NCBI GenBank assembly: GCA_002722315.1
Contig: PBLG01000008.1
Coordinates: 1-64,000, forward strand
From: Lysobacterales bacterium
GTDB taxonomy: Bacteria > Pseudomonadota > Gammaproteobacteria > Xanthomonadales > Wenzhouxiangellaceae
Reading direction: 5' to 3'
DNA length: 64,000 nucleotides
The notes under the pieces were generated by a model. That model was not told the origin of the DNA. It saw only the letters and a list, made by a program, of their open reading frames with translations, and did not search any database. Below, piece after piece: positions 55,204 to 64,000 of the stretch. The first letter of the stretch is position 1. Each line of letters begins with the position of its first letter. The position numbers and the translations under genes are program-made.

Positions 55204-55237
55204 CCGCAGCGCGCGCACGACCGTTCGCCCAGCACCT

Positions 55238-56494
55238 TCAGCGCGCGACCAACGATCCCGCTGTCCCCTGCAGAACCAGAGCACCCGAGGTATCGAGGTC
55301 GAAGTGGACGACACCCTCGAGGATCTCGAGGAATCGTCGCTCCTGGTTCATCAGCGCTTCAGGGCAGGCCATCCTGGTGGTTGCTGCCGATTCGATGGTC
55401 AGCGCCTCTCCGGTCAACGTGTACTGCGCGGTAAAGCGGTTGCACGAAGCGCCGCCCGAAACGCGGCCATCCGAATCGAATTCCAGCGTGATCCGCGAGC
55501 TGTCGATGATGCCGCGGCCGTCAAGGTCTTCGACCACCCATTCGCGCCCGGCAAGAAGACTGGAAGGTTTGCCGCCGCAACCGACATGCCTGCCGTCGCG
55601 GGTCTGCACGACGACCGCGTAGGGATGCGGCATGCCGGTGGCGGAGTCGCGACAGATGGTTGCGGTGGCCGAGACCAGGGCGGCATTTCCATCCGATGCC
55701 GCGCGAAACCGGGTCGTGTCGCCTTCCGTCTCACGGCCCAGAAGCTTCATCTCGCGGGTCGATTCGCCGTAGTCCGTCACCAGTTTCATGTCCGCGGCGT
55801 TCAGCTCGACGTGCCAGCCGGGTTCGTTTCCGCCCGCCGAAAGCGGCAAGGGCGCGGGATTGTCGATGCTGCATTCGGGCAATTCCCGCCCGCTCAAGCG
55901 AACCGTCACGCTTTCGCCGTCGCGCCGCACGATCGTGGCCGGGTCATCGACCGCGACCAGCCGCTCGATCGATCCGGCGGTTTCGGTCCGCATCCGAAAC
56001 GTCCGGCCGTCGATCACGAGCCGCGGCGCGTCGTCCAGCCGGCCCAGCCGGACCGGCACGTCGCCGCACAGGTAAGCCGTGCCGAATGCGATCCGGTCCA
56101 GCGGACGCAAATGCAGCTCGCCGGTTCGGACGTCGCCGGACGCGAGATTCAGCACTTTCGGTTCCGTCGCCCGCCTGGCAAAGCCGCCGTGGCTCACGAC
56201 CCCCCGCAATTCGTGCAGGGCTCCCGGATCGATCGCCCGCCGGTCGACTTCGAGTTCGAAGGGGATGGGCACCTGGCGTCCCGCCAGATCGATCCGCCGT
56301 TCGGCCACGAGGCTGGATCCGTTCGCCGTGTACTCGCGAATCTCTATCCGTGCCGTGGCCTCGGCCGGCAACGCGATGCGTTCGCGGTAGGTCAATTCGC
56401 CGCGGACGGTGAGCGGCGCGGGGGCCGGCGCCGACCCGGCGCAACCTGCCGCCAGCAGTATCGCGCCGAGCATCGCCGTGACGCGAACCATCAT
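55238..56494 (-). CDS. Multidomain lipoprotein (YbaY-like plus COG3650/META domains)
   Basis: The 418-residue precursor has lipobox ILLAAGCAG. The first part (LTVRGELTYRERIALPAEAT through LHELRGVVS) resembles YbaY/YscW. The middle (GNEPGWHVELNAADMKLVTD to MPHPYAVVVQTRDGRHVGCG) resembles COG3650 proteins. The end (LAGREWVVEDLDGRGIIDSS, GGASCNRFTAQYTL, TRMACPEALMNQE) is a META/HslJ domain. Such proteins are linked to envelope or oxidative stress. It overlaps the upstream permease gene by four bases, so they share an operon. Confidence 0.85.
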   Translation of the reverse strand: MMVRVTAMLGAILLAAGCAGSAPAPAPLTVRGELTYRERIALPAEATARIEIREYTANGSSLVAERRIDLAGRQVPIPFELEVDRRAIDPGALHELRGVVSHGGFARRATEPKVLNLASGDVRTGELHLRPLDRIAFGTAYLCGDVPVRLGRLDDAPRLVIDGRTFRMRTETAGSIERLVAVDDPATIVRRDGESVTVRLSGRELPECSIDNPAPLPLSAGGNEPGWHVELNAADMKLVTDYGESTREMKLLGRETEGDTTRFRAASDGNAALVSATATICRDSATGMPHPYAVVVQTRDGRHVGCGGKPSSLLAGREWVVEDLDGRGIIDSSRITLEFDSDGRVSGGASCNRFTAQYTLTGEALTIESAATTRMACPEALMNQERRFLEILEGVVHFDLDTSGALVLQGTAGSLVAR

Positions 56495-57609
56495 GCGTTT
56501 TCGGACTCGTTCCCGGCAGGGGCTTGTTGCGGCGGGGCCTTTTCATCGGACGTGTTTCCGTCGCCGGTATCGGCGTGGAACTCGCGGCCGAAGATCTGCC
56601 AGAAGGCAATGAACAACACCGCGATCAGCGGGCCGACCACGAAGCCGTTGATGCCGAACAGCGCCAGCCCGCCCAGCGTCGACAGCAGCACCATCCAGTC
56701 CGGCAGCTTGGTATCGCGGCCCACGAGGATCGGGCGCAGGATATTGTCGGCCAGGCCGATGATGATCAGGCCGAACAGGACCAGCACCGTGGCCGATACC
56801 CACTCGCCCACCGCATACAGGTAGATGGCGGCCGGCAGCCAGACCAGTCCGGCGCCGACGGCCGGGATCAGCGAAAGCACGGTCATGACCACGCCCCAGA
56901 GTAGGGGCGCCGGCAGCCCGAGGATCCAGAAGATGAGGCCGCCCAGGGTGCCCTGCACCATGGCGACCACCAGGTTGCCCTTGACCGTGGCGCGCGCCAC
57001 CTCGGCGAATTTCTGGAACAGCAGGCGCTCGCGTTCGTCGCCCAGGGGCAGGGCGGCGACCAGCTTTTCGACCAGCGCCCGGCCGTCGCGCAGCAGGAAA
57101 TAGGCCACGTAGAGCATCAGCGCCAGCTTGAGAACGAACGAAAACGTGCCCTGGCCGACCGCCAGCGCGTTCTGGGCGATGAACTGGCTTGCGGTCACCG
57201 CCGCGCTGGCCGCGCGCTCGCGCACCGCGCTCATGTCGATGTCCAGGCGGTCGAACAGCGCCTGGATCGCCGGAAACGCGTTTCGGACCTGGTCGATGTA
57301 CTTGCCCGGCTGGATTTCCTGGGCCTCGATCTGCTGGTAGATCGTCACGCCCTGCTGGACGAAGGACGTCAGCAGCAACAGGACAGGAATCACCACCAGC
57401 ACCACGCAGGCGGTCAGCGTGGTCAGCGCGGTCAGGTTGGGCCGATTGCCCCATTTGTTCTCCAGCCAGACCTGGACCGGGTGAAACAGCACCGCGATGA
57501 TGCAAGCCCAGAGAATCGGTGCGAAGAATGGTTTGAGCAGAAAGACAAACGCGACGGTCACCAGCGCCAGCGCGATCAGGAAAGTGCGTTGCTCGAGTTT
57601 GTCGATCAT
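56491..57609 (-). CDS. AI-2E family (PerM/TqsA-like) membrane protein
   Basis: The 372-residue protein has about eight helices: N-terminal FLIALALVTVAFVFLLKPFF, then the central periplasmic segment and the conserved C-terminal GLPAPLLWGVVMTVLSLIPA and VGAGLVWLPAAIYLY block. AI-2E exporter-family proteins move small solutes or ions; most have no assigned substrate. The C-terminal tail is hydrophilic. Its stop overlaps the lipoprotein start. Confidence 0.9.
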   Translation of the reverse strand: MIDKLEQRTFLIALALVTVAFVFLLKPFFAPILWACIIAVLFHPVQVWLENKWGNRPNLTALTTLTACVVLVVIPVLLLLTSFVQQGVTIYQQIEAQEIQPGKYIDQVRNAFPAIQALFDRLDIDMSAVRERAASAAVTASQFIAQNALAVGQGTFSFVLKLALMLYVAYFLLRDGRALVEKLVAALPLGDERERLLFQKFAEVARATVKGNLVVAMVQGTLGGLIFWILGLPAPLLWGVVMTVLSLIPAVGAGLVWLPAAIYLYAVGEWVSATVLVLFGLIIIGLADNILRPILVGRDTKLPDWMVLLSTLGGLALFGINGFVVGPLIAVLFIAFWQIFGREFHADTGDGNTSDEKAPPQQAPAGNESENA

Positions 57610-57728
57610 GCCGGCCGACCCACCTGCGTTCGTGAAACTGCTGCAACTATAGACACTGGAACGGCGACCGGCAACCGATACGACGAACTCATGCGTGATT
57701 CCGCCTGAGTCTTGCCCGAGCGCTGGAT

Positions 57729-57789
57729 GGATGAGCGAAGCGCATCCACCAATCAGGCCGGAGAAAGGTGGATGCGCTGGCGCTTATCC
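57729..57789. repeat. Inverted pair of the GATGCGCTTCGCTTATCC-type repeat
   Basis: GGATGAGCGAAGCGCATCCACC and GGTGGATGCGCTGGCGCTTATCC can form a large imperfect hairpin. It lies in the 226-base gap 57610-57835, which holds no gene. Confidence 0.75.
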
Positions 57790-57835
57790 CCTCTGCGCAG
57801 CCGTTGCCGACGTCGTCGTGCGACACCCTTGCCCG

Positions 57836-59386
57836 TTACGACGACTCCGCGAGCTCCTTCCTGATTTCCTTGTATTGCAGTTCCTGGCCGGTGCTGGCCG
57901 ACCACTTGATCATCTCGTCGAGCATCGACAGGGCCTCGTCCAGCGCGCCCTGGTGGGCGAACAGCCGCGCCTCGAACACCTTCCCCTCGCCCAGGTCGGG
58001 CGCCAGGAAGCGTATCGAGTCGATCACGCTGGTCACGTTGCCGTCCACCTCCAGGTCGTGCTCGAAGGTCAGGTCGGCGAACTGGATCAGCGCCGGCACG
58101 TAAGTGGGGTCGGCCAGGATGGCGCGCTTGGCCGTGGCGCGCAGTTCCAGCGCCTTTTCTCGCGGCAGTTCACCTTCGTTTTGCTCTCGCGCCAGGGCGA
58201 CGCTTGCGGTCAGCCCTTCGGGGCTTTTCGGGTTCTCGGCCAAAAGCGCGTCCACCTGCGCCCGGGCCTCCGGCCAGTCCTCTTCCTCGAGCGCCAGGGT
58301 GAACAGTCCGAGCCGCATGTCAAGCGGCCGGATGCCCTGGTCGAGACATTCCTTGAATGCCCTGGCGGCATTCTGCGTGCTGACCCTGTCGCTGCCGCCC
58401 GCGACGACCACGGCTTCGTAGTCGATTGCGGCGGCTTCGACGGCCGGCATCTCGCGCACCTCCGGCTCGATATCGGGCAGGCGCGAAGCGATTTCGCCCC
58501 GGCCGCTGGCGAACTCCTTGTCGTCCCAGTAGCGAATCAGTTCCTTGTCGAATCGCTTGTAGCTTATGCCGAACGCCCTGCGGAAGGCCTTTTCGTCGTC
58601 GACGTCGGCCCGGTTGATTTCCTGCAGGTACTGCGCGATGCCCTGCTGCAGCCGAGCGTTGCTGTGGAGGTAGTGCACCATCAGCCAGCCCTGGGCGTAT
58701 TGCAGCGAGCGGCCGCCCTTGCCGCGCAGCGGGTCGCGGGTCAGGCTGCTGCCGATATGGCCCATGTAGCGTCCCTTCGAATCAATCAATTCGAACGACG
58801 GGATCCAGTCGCTGACGCGCTTGAGGTAGGGCACGCGGTGCAGCGCCGGCTTGCCGATCAGGGCGTAGCCGTCGTCGAACTCCATCGTGGCCATGAATTC
58901 GGCAAAGCCCTCGTCGTACCAGCGCGGGTATTCGATCGGGCTGTACTGGTGCAGGATGTGATGCGTGTACTCGTGGAACAGCACGCGCTTTCCGGAAAGC
59001 TGCCAGTCCTCGTCGCCGTCCTCGAGCGACAGCACCGAGATCGGGCCGGCCGGGCGCGCAGTGTAGAAGCCCGCCGTACCGTAGGCCTTGGTTGCATCGA
59101 GGTACTCGTCGGCGCTGTCATAGGCATACACCGTGACCGGCACCGACGGCACGTCGCGGGTATTCAGCCCGGAGAGGTAGCCCACCGTGAAGCGGTATTT
59201 CTCGAGGTCGGTGGCCAGCGCGATCGCGCGATCGCGCTCGGCATTGGTGCGCACCACGAAATGCTCGGTGCGGACTTCGTGCCAGGTGTCGCCGTCCGAC
59301 GCACGCGCCGACGATGCGTGCGCGAACGCAAGGCCGAGGCCGACAAGCGCGAATGCGAACAGACCGACAGAAGCGAATCTCTTCAT
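57836..59386 (-). CDS. Exported gluzincin metallopeptidase with TPR-like C-terminus
   Basis: The 516-residue protein has a signal peptide (VGLFAFALVGLGLAFAHASS) and a peptidase MA-like domain with zinc motif HEYTHHILH near residue 137 and WYDEGFAEFMA. The second half is helical and repeat-rich (LGLFTLALEEEDWPEARAQV), suggesting TPR units. ATG 59386 has GGGAG at good spacing; the open frame upstream lacks a signal. The substrate is unknown. Confidence 0.85.
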   Translation of the reverse strand: MKRFASVGLFAFALVGLGLAFAHASSARASDGDTWHEVRTEHFVVRTNAERDRAIALATDLEKYRFTVGYLSGLNTRDVPSVPVTVYAYDSADEYLDATKAYGTAGFYTARPAGPISVLSLEDGDEDWQLSGKRVLFHEYTHHILHQYSPIEYPRWYDEGFAEFMATMEFDDGYALIGKPALHRVPYLKRVSDWIPSFELIDSKGRYMGHIGSSLTRDPLRGKGGRSLQYAQGWLMVHYLHSNARLQQGIAQYLQEINRADVDDEKAFRRAFGISYKRFDKELIRYWDDKEFASGRGEIASRLPDIEPEVREMPAVEAAAIDYEAVVVAGGSDRVSTQNAARAFKECLDQGIRPLDMRLGLFTLALEEEDWPEARAQVDALLAENPKSPEGLTASVALAREQNEGELPREKALELRATAKRAILADPTYVPALIQFADLTFEHDLEVDGNVTSVIDSIRFLAPDLGEGKVFEARLFAHQGALDEALSMLDEMIKWSASTGQELQYKEIRKELAESS

Positions 59387-59544
59387 TTTCCAACTCCCTA
59401 CAAGCCGGCCTGAAATCCTACCAAACCGGGCCCGGAAATTTCCACCCCCTTGAATCGGACGGACGACATTGGGCCGGGACATCCACGATACGCGCCGGTA
59501 TCGACGGTATACTCGAATTCAATTCAAGCCGATCGAATTCAGGC

Positions 59545-61140
59545 ATGTCCGAACGCGAAATCATGGAATACGACGTCATCGTCGTCGGCGCCGGCCCGGC
59601 CGGGCTTTCGTGCGCGATGCGGCTCAAGCAGCTCGACGCCAATCTCAACGTCTGCGTCATCGAAAAGGCCGCCGAAATCGGCGGGCACATTCTTTCCGGC
59701 GCAGTCATCGAGCCCGGGCCGCTGGACCGACTCGTCGAGGGCTGGCGCGACGATCCGCCGCCGATATGCGTGCCGGCGACCAGCGACGATTTCGTGTTCC
59801 TGAGCAAGTCCGGCTCGCGCAAGCTGCCGACCCCGCCGCAGCAGAAGAACCACGGCAACTTCATCGTCTCGCTGGGCGCCATGTGCGCCTGGCTGGCGCC
59901 GAAGGCTGAGGAACTGGGCGTGGACCTGTTTCCCGGCTTCGCCGCGGCCGACCTGTCCTGTGACGACAACGGCGCGGTGCAGGGCGTGATCATCGGCGAC
60001 ATGGGCGTCGATCGAGAAGGCAACGAGAAGGACACCTACGTCCAGGGCATCGAGATCCGGGCGCCCATCACGGTGCTGGGCGAGGGCGCGCGCGGGCATC
60101 TGACCAAGCGCGCGATCAAGAAGTACGACCTGGCTGCCGACAGCGATCCCCAGGCCTACGGCATCGGCATGAAGGAGCTCTGGAAGCTGCCCGAGGGGCG
60201 GGTCAGGCCCGGTCACATACAGCACACCATCGGCTGGCCGCTGCCCAACCAGATCTACGGCGGCAGCTTCGTCTACCACCTGGACAAGGACAGAGTGGCG
60301 GTCGGCTTCGTCTGCGCGCTGGATTACAAGGATCCGGACTTTACGCCGTTCGAGGCGTTCCAGCAGTTCAAGCACCACCCGAGCATGCGCGAACTTCTCG
60401 AAGGCGGTGAAATCCTGTCGGCCGGGGCGCGGGCGATCGTGGAAGGCGGTTACCAGTCGCTGCCGAAGGTGGAAATGCCCGGCGCGCTGCTGATCGGCGA
60501 TTCGGCCGGCCTGCTCAACGTGCCCAAGATCAAGGGCACGCACCAGGCGATGAAGTCCGGCATGCTGGCCGCCGAGCATATCGTCGAGAAGAAGTCCAGC
60601 GAGGGTTTCGACGCCCGCCTGCGCGCGTCCGACATCATGGCCGAGCTCAAGAAGGTTCGGAATATCCGGCCCGGATTCCACAAGGGCCTGTGGCGCGGCG
60701 TCATCACCGCAGGCATCGAGACCGTGACCGCCGGCAAGCTGCCGCGCACGCTGTCCAACCACGCCGACTACCAGCAGTACCGCAAGCGCAACGGTCACCA
60801 GTTCGACTACGACTTCGTCGAGCGCGACCTGCCGCCGCGCGATCGGCTGGCCTCGGTGTATTTCGCCTCGACCGAGCACGACGAAGACCAGCCGGTTCAC
60901 CTTAAGATCGTCGAGCCGGATGTGTGCTTCACCCGCTGCGAGGAAGAGTACGGCAATCCGTGTACGCGCTTCTGCCCGGCCAACGTCTACGAGAAGGTCG
61001 AGGACGAAGACGGCAAACGTATCCAGATCAACGCCGCCAACTGCGTGCACTGCAAGACCTGCGACATCGCCGATCCCTACCAGGTGATCAACTGGGTCAC
61101 GCCCGAGGGCGGGTCGGGACCGAATTACTCGAACCTGTAG
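59545..61140 (+). CDS. Electron transfer flavoprotein-ubiquinone oxidoreductase
   Basis: The 531-residue ETF-QO passes electrons from reduced ETF to ubiquinone. It has the FAD motif [29 protein letters not shown], and GDSAGLLNVPKIKGTHQAMK. The C-terminal 4Fe-4S domain has cysteines in CFTRCEEEYGNPCTRFCP and CVHCKTCDI. It is a monotopic membrane protein. ATG 59545 (MSEREIMEYD) is chosen over longer frames. etfB begins 2.3 kb downstream, a supportive linkage. Confidence 0.96.
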   Translation: MSEREIMEYDVIVVGAGPAGLSCAMRLKQLDANLNVCVIEKAAEIGGHILSGAVIEPGPLDRLVEGWRDDPPPICVPATSDDFVFLSKSGSRKLPTPPQQKNHGNFIVSLGAMCAWLAPKAEELGVDLFPGFAAADLSCDDNGAVQGVIIGDMGVDREGNEKDTYVQGIEIRAPITVLGEGARGHLTKRAIKKYDLAADSDPQAYGIGMKELWKLPEGRVRPGHIQHTIGWPLPNQIYGGSFVYHLDKDRVAVGFVCALDYKDPDFTPFEAFQQFKHHPSMRELLEGGEILSAGARAIVEGGYQSLPKVEMPGALLIGDSAGLLNVPKIKGTHQAMKSGMLAAEHIVEKKSSEGFDARLRASDIMAELKKVRNIRPGFHKGLWRGVITAGIETVTAGKLPRTLSNHADYQQYRKRNGHQFDYDFVERDLPPRDRLASVYFASTEHDEDQPVHLKIVEPDVCFTRCEEEYGNPCTRFCPANVYEKVEDEDGKRIQINAANCVHCKTCDIADPYQVINWVTPEGGSGPNYSNL

Positions 61141-61239
61141 CGGCGGACGTCTCCAGGGCGCGCAACCCTGGTCTGCGCGTAGGAGAGGTCTCCCGGCCGC
61201 GACAGGAAGCCGGTGGTCGGAAGTCGGAAGTCGCAAAAA

Positions 61240-61341
61240 CATCGCTTGCAAGGCAAGCTCCCACACCTGTAAGCAAGATACGGCGCCGAATTCGGCCGGG
61301 ACTTCTCTACGGGTGTGGGAGCCGGCCTCGCCGGCGATGAA
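61240..61341. repeat. REPIN-like doublet, copy 2
   Basis: The reverse complement matches 43059-43160 over about 100 bases with roughly a dozen or fewer differences, including the central spacer. It occupies the 340-base gap between ETF-QO and the Spy-like gene. Another related palindrome (GTGGGAG/CTCCCAC) follows near 61442. No gene is seen in 61141-61480. Confidence 0.85.
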
Positions 61342-61480
61342 CCTGCCACCACCTCATCGATGAAGCCCTTCGCGAGCATGCCTGGCTCGCACACCTGCAG
61401 CAGGATAAGGCGCGCTCACCCCACCACTTTCGACCAGTGCTGTGGGAGACGCGGCTCCCACAAAAAACCCTTGGGTTCGT

Positions 61481-62080
61481 TCACCCGTCGCTGGAGTCTG
61501 CGCGCTTCATCTCGCCCATTCGCCGCATCGGGCGGCGTGCTTCGCCGTCGGCGCTGCGCAATTCCTTGTATTTGGCGATCTGGGCTTCGGTCAGGACCGC
61601 CGCCTGGTCGAGGTGAGCGGTCAGGTGGAGCGAGCGCAGGTGCGCGCGCAGCTCGGCGATTTCCAGCAGCAGCGAATCCATTGTTGCCGCGTTGACATCG
61701 CCTTCGGCGAACATCGCTTGCAGGCGCTTTTCAGCATCCACCACCTGTTTGCCGAGTTCCGGCGCGCGGGTCTTGACCCGGACAATGAGTTCGCGGGTCC
61801 GCTCGATCTGCCCGTCGGTAAGCTCCAGCGCCTCTGCGTGTTCGAGCACGTGCATCGGGCCGGGATAGCCGTTGGTTTCGGCCGCCCGCGCCATGCCCAT
61901 GCCGCGACCCTGCTGCAGGTTGCGGAATTCGCGCGCCTGCATCGCTTCATGACCGCGTCCCTGGTGCCCGGCCTGTCCCTGTCCGCCCGGCTGCCCGGCG
62001 TGTTGCGCGGCGGCGGGCATCGCGGAAGCCACAAGCAATGCGGCAAGACATGCTGAAGCCCATATCGTTTTCGTGTTCAT
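61481..62080 (-). CDS. Spy/CpxP-like periplasmic protein with LTxxQ motifs
   Basis: The precursor is 199 residues, with signal peptide ending near MPAAAQ. A Gly/Gln/His-rich linker (AGQPGGQGQAGHQGRGHE) is followed by helical LTxxQ-type motifs LELTDGQ and AVLTEAQ, as in Spy/CpxP/CnrX chaperones and metal sensors. I use ATG 62080 because AAGGA then has normal spacing; ATG 62086 would be too close. The His-rich linker may bind metal. It is not next to a two-component system. Confidence 0.82.
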   Translation of the reverse strand: MNTKTIWASACLAALLVASAMPAAAQHAGQPGGQGQAGHQGRGHEAMQAREFRNLQQGRGMGMARAAETNGYPGPMHVLEHAEALELTDGQIERTRELIVRVKTRAPELGKQVVDAEKRLQAMFAEGDVNAATMDSLLLEIAELRAHLRSLHLTAHLDQAAVLTEAQIAKYKELRSADGEARRPMRRMGEMKRADSSDG

Positions 62081-62146
62081 GATCATGTTCCTTGTGAATG
62101 CGTTGAAATGTTCGCGCGTTGCGTGAGTCGGCTTGACTTGACTGGA

Positions 62147-63004
62147 TTACGGTTTCCGATTCTCCCGCATCGCGTGAATGACGCTGACGGCGTCGACGGT
62201 CTCGGCCACGTCGTGCACGCGCAGGATATTGGCGCCGCGCTCGGCCGCCAGCACGCCGGCGGCCACCGAGGCCGCAACCCGGTCGTCCGCAGCTTCCCGA
62301 CCGGTGATCCTGCCGAGCATCGACTTGCGTGAAATGCCGGCCAGCAGCGGCAGGCCGAATTCGCCGAAGCGGGCGAAGCGGTCGAGCAGGTCGAGATTGT
62401 GGTGCAGCGACTTGCCGAACCCGAAACCCGGGTCCAGCACGAGGTTGCGCTCGCTCATTCCGGCCGCCAGGCATGTATCGATGCGTTCGCGGAAGAAAAG
62501 CCGCAATTCTTCGACAACGTCGTCGTATTTCGGTTGCAGTTGCATGGTGCGCGGCTCGCCCTGCATGTGCATGATGCAAGTCGGCACGCAGGTCTCGACC
62601 GCCGCCAGGAGCGCGTCGGGGTCGCGCAGGCCGTTGACGTCGTTGATCATCCCGGCGCCGGCCGCGACCGCCGCGCGCATGACCTCGCCCTTCATGGTAT
62701 CGATGGAGACTGGCAAGTCGATCTCGGCGCGAACCGCCTTGATGACCGGCACCACGCGCTGGATCTCGGCCCGGGCGTCGACCGGCTCGGCGCCGGGGCG
62801 GGTGGATTCGCCGCCGATGTCGAGGATGTCGGCGCCTTCCGAGGCAAGCCGCCGCGCGTGCGCCAGCGCCGTTTCCAGCGAATCGAACCGCCCGCCGTCG
62901 GAGAACGAATCGGGCGTGACATTGACGATGCCCATGACCAGGATCCGGCCGGTTGCGGCGGCGTCGTGAATCGATTCGGCGAGGTCGCGGGGCTGGTCGG
63001 GCAT
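62147..63004 (-). CDS. folP: Dihydropteroate synthase
   Basis: The 285-residue folate enzyme condenses 6-hydroxymethyl-dihydropterin diphosphate with p-aminobenzoate. Motifs are VMGIVNVTPDSFSDGGRF, DILDIGGESTRPGAEPV, INDVNGLRD and LDPGFGFGKSLHHNL, plus GISRKSMLG for sulfonamide/pABA-site binding. ATG 63004 is chosen; the frame upstream crosses non-coding repeats. The usual glmM and ftsH neighbours are absent. Confidence 0.96.
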   Translation of the reverse strand: MPDQPRDLAESIHDAAATGRILVMGIVNVTPDSFSDGGRFDSLETALAHARRLASEGADILDIGGESTRPGAEPVDARAEIQRVVPVIKAVRAEIDLPVSIDTMKGEVMRAAVAAGAGMINDVNGLRDPDALLAAVETCVPTCIMHMQGEPRTMQLQPKYDDVVEELRLFFRERIDTCLAAGMSERNLVLDPGFGFGKSLHHNLDLLDRFARFGEFGLPLLAGISRKSMLGRITGREAADDRVAASVAAGVLAAERGANILRVHDVAETVDAVSVIHAMRENRKP

Positions 63005-63064
63005 GGGCGGCAAGTCGTGAGTGTTCTCGAAGATGATACCGGTATTCCCCCGTCCCCCAGGTTC

Positions 63065-63397
63065 TTGTAGGAGTGGTCTCCAGCCCGCGATGAATCTTCT
63101 AAGAATATGGATACGGGTTTCGTAGGAGCGGTCTCCAGGCCGCGAAATGTCGTAGCAGCGGTCGCCCGACCTGCAGCAAATCGGCGCGGCCTTGCCGCGG
63201 TGGGCTTGATTCGCGCCTACACGCACGCCGAAGCGGGTCGGCGCCTGGAGACGCCTCCTACGAAAATGGCAACGGGTTTCGTAGGAGCGGTCTCCAGGCC
63301 GCGAAATGTCGTAGCAGCGGTCGCCCGACCTGCAGCAAATCGGCGCGGCCTTGCCGCGGCGGGCTTGATTCGCGCCTACACACACGTGCAAGCGGGT
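63065..63397. repeat. REP-like array with a 159-bp tandem duplication
   Basis: GTAGGAGCGGTCTCCAGG cores occur at 63122 and 63281, with a diverged one near 63066. Bases 63113-63271 are repeated from 63272 for about 125 bases almost without change (unit 159 bp). No gene lies in the 460-base gap between folP and etfB. Confidence 0.9.
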
Positions 63398-63464
63398 CCG
63401 GGGCCGTTTTTGACGCCAGACTCGTTACAATGGGTTGTTTAGCAACCCAGAGAGCCAACATACG

Positions 63465-64000
63465 ATGAAAATTCTGGTTCCGATCAAGCGCGTGGTCGAT
63501 TACAACGTCCGCGTCCGCGTCAAGTCCGACGGTTCGGGCGTCGAGACCGAAGGCGTGAAGATGTCGATCAACCCGTTCGACGAAATCGCGCTGGAAGAAG
63601 CGCTGCGGATCAAGGAAGCCGGCAACGCCGAAGAGGTCGTGGTCTGCTCGATAGGCAGCAAGGATTGCCAGCAGCAGCTCCGCACAGGCCTGGCCATGGG
63701 CGCGGATCGCGCCATCCACGTTGTCACCGACACCGCCGTGCAGCCGCTGGCGGCCGCCCGGATTTTCCTCAAGCTGATCGAAAAGGAAAGCCCCGGCATC
63801 GTTTTCCTGGGCAAGCAGGCGATCGACGACGACAACAGCCAGACCGGCCAGATGCTGGCAGCCCTCTGGGACAGGCCCCAGGCCACGTTCGCCTCGAAGG
63901 TCGAGCTCTCCGACGGCACGGCGAAGGTCACCCGCGAGGTCGACGCCGGGCTGGAAACGCTGGAAGTGGACCTGCCGGCGGTGCTGACCTCCGACCTGCG
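63465..64000 (+). CDS. etfB: Electron transfer flavoprotein beta subunit, partial
   Basis: The first 178 residues of EtfB are present; the gene runs off the window. It has the start [37 protein letters not shown], the AMP-binding-type GADRAIHV segment and [23 protein letters not shown] accepts electrons from acyl-CoA dehydrogenases and passes them to ETF-QO, encoded at 59545. etfA is expected just beyond the window end. Confidence 0.97.
   Translation, partial: MKILVPIKRVVDYNVRVRVKSDGSGVETEGVKMSINPFDEIALEEALRIKEAGNAEEVVVCSIGSKDCQQQLRTGLAMGADRAIHVVTDTAVQPLAAARIFLKLIEKESPGIVFLGKQAIDDDNSQTGQMLAALWDRPQATFASKVELSDGTAKVTREVDAGLETLEVDLPAVLTSDL

Noticed and set aside
63410-63431. Promoter TTGACG...TACAAT before etfB
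   Set aside because: The hexamers look good, but the spacer is only 10 bases, too short for sigma-70.
63107-63442. 111-codon frame with an internal protein repeat before etfB
   Set aside because: It is the translation of the 159-bp REP-like duplication and has no ribosome-binding site.

Overview
The window looks like chromosomal core sequence from a GC-rich gammaproteobacterium. The gene blocks leuS-lptE-holA-nadD, rsmI|lpoA-yraN, rplM-rpsI and lptD-surA-pdxA-rsmA-apaH are arranged as in that class, and LpoA is a gammaproteobacterial protein. The dispersed repeats, the ETF:ubiquinone oxidoreductase next to etfB and the general gene style suggest the Xanthomonadales/Wenzhouxiangella neighbourhood. 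That last placement is inference; no rRNA gene is present. No plasmid, prophage, CRISPR array or transposase was found.

Layout. 0-0.6 kb: non-coding dispersed repeat. 0.6-5.3 kb: fadH, an ACT-domain protein with an acidic tail, an ECF-type sigma factor and a sirtuin. 5.4-10.7 kb: a TonB-dependent receptor with a Zur-like operator, divergent from an octaheme cytochrome with an FNR-like promoter, then periplasmic msrB-msrA. 10.9-13.9 kb: two transporters and a helical lipoprotein. 14.0-18.9 kb: leuS-lptE-holA-nadD. 18.9-22.1 kb: TVP38-like protein, kynU, queA. 22.1-23.2 kb: repeat-rich DNA ending in tRNA-Gln. 23.4-30.1 kb: rpsI, rplM, amiC, an encapsulin-type ferritin, a zinc peptidase, rsmI, lpoA, yraN. 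30.1-35.7 kb: pgpA and a hutU-hutG-hutI-thiL operon. 35.9-41.2 kb: a lipoprotein and a three-gene MacAB/ADOP-type exporter. 41.3-48.8 kb: aminopeptidase-lptD-surA-pdxA-rsmA-apaH (all minus strand). 48.8-57.6 kb: methyltransferase, LplT-PlsC-type fusion, two cyclic-di-GMP proteins, a lipoprotein and an AI-2E family permease. 57.8-64 kb: a gluzincin peptidase, ETF-QO, a Spy-like protein, folP, repeats, and the start of etfB.

Functional themes. Envelope biogenesis is prominent: LptD, LptE and SurA for LPS export, AmiC and LpoA for peptidoglycan, PgpA and a PlsC domain for phospholipid. ETF-QO and EtfB pass acyl-CoA dehydrogenase electrons to quinone, and FadH serves unsaturated fatty acid oxidation. 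A metal/redox segment joins the predicted Zur-controlled zinc receptor, the predicted oxygen-controlled octaheme cytochrome and exported methionine sulfoxide reductases.

The most unusual observations are: (i) a 144-bp palindromic element inserted exactly in frame in the signal peptide of lptE; (ii) a 73-bp perfect palindrome formed by the 3' end of tRNA-Gln and its terminator, with further tRNA-3'-end copies in a ~180-bp tandem array; (iii) a long dispersed repeat found inverted at 0.1-0.6 kb and 22.1-22.6 kb; (iv) an encapsulated-ferritin gene without shell gene or cargo peptide; (v) an apparent one-base frameshift in rsmA; and (vi) divergent genes with overlapping start codons at 48764-48767.
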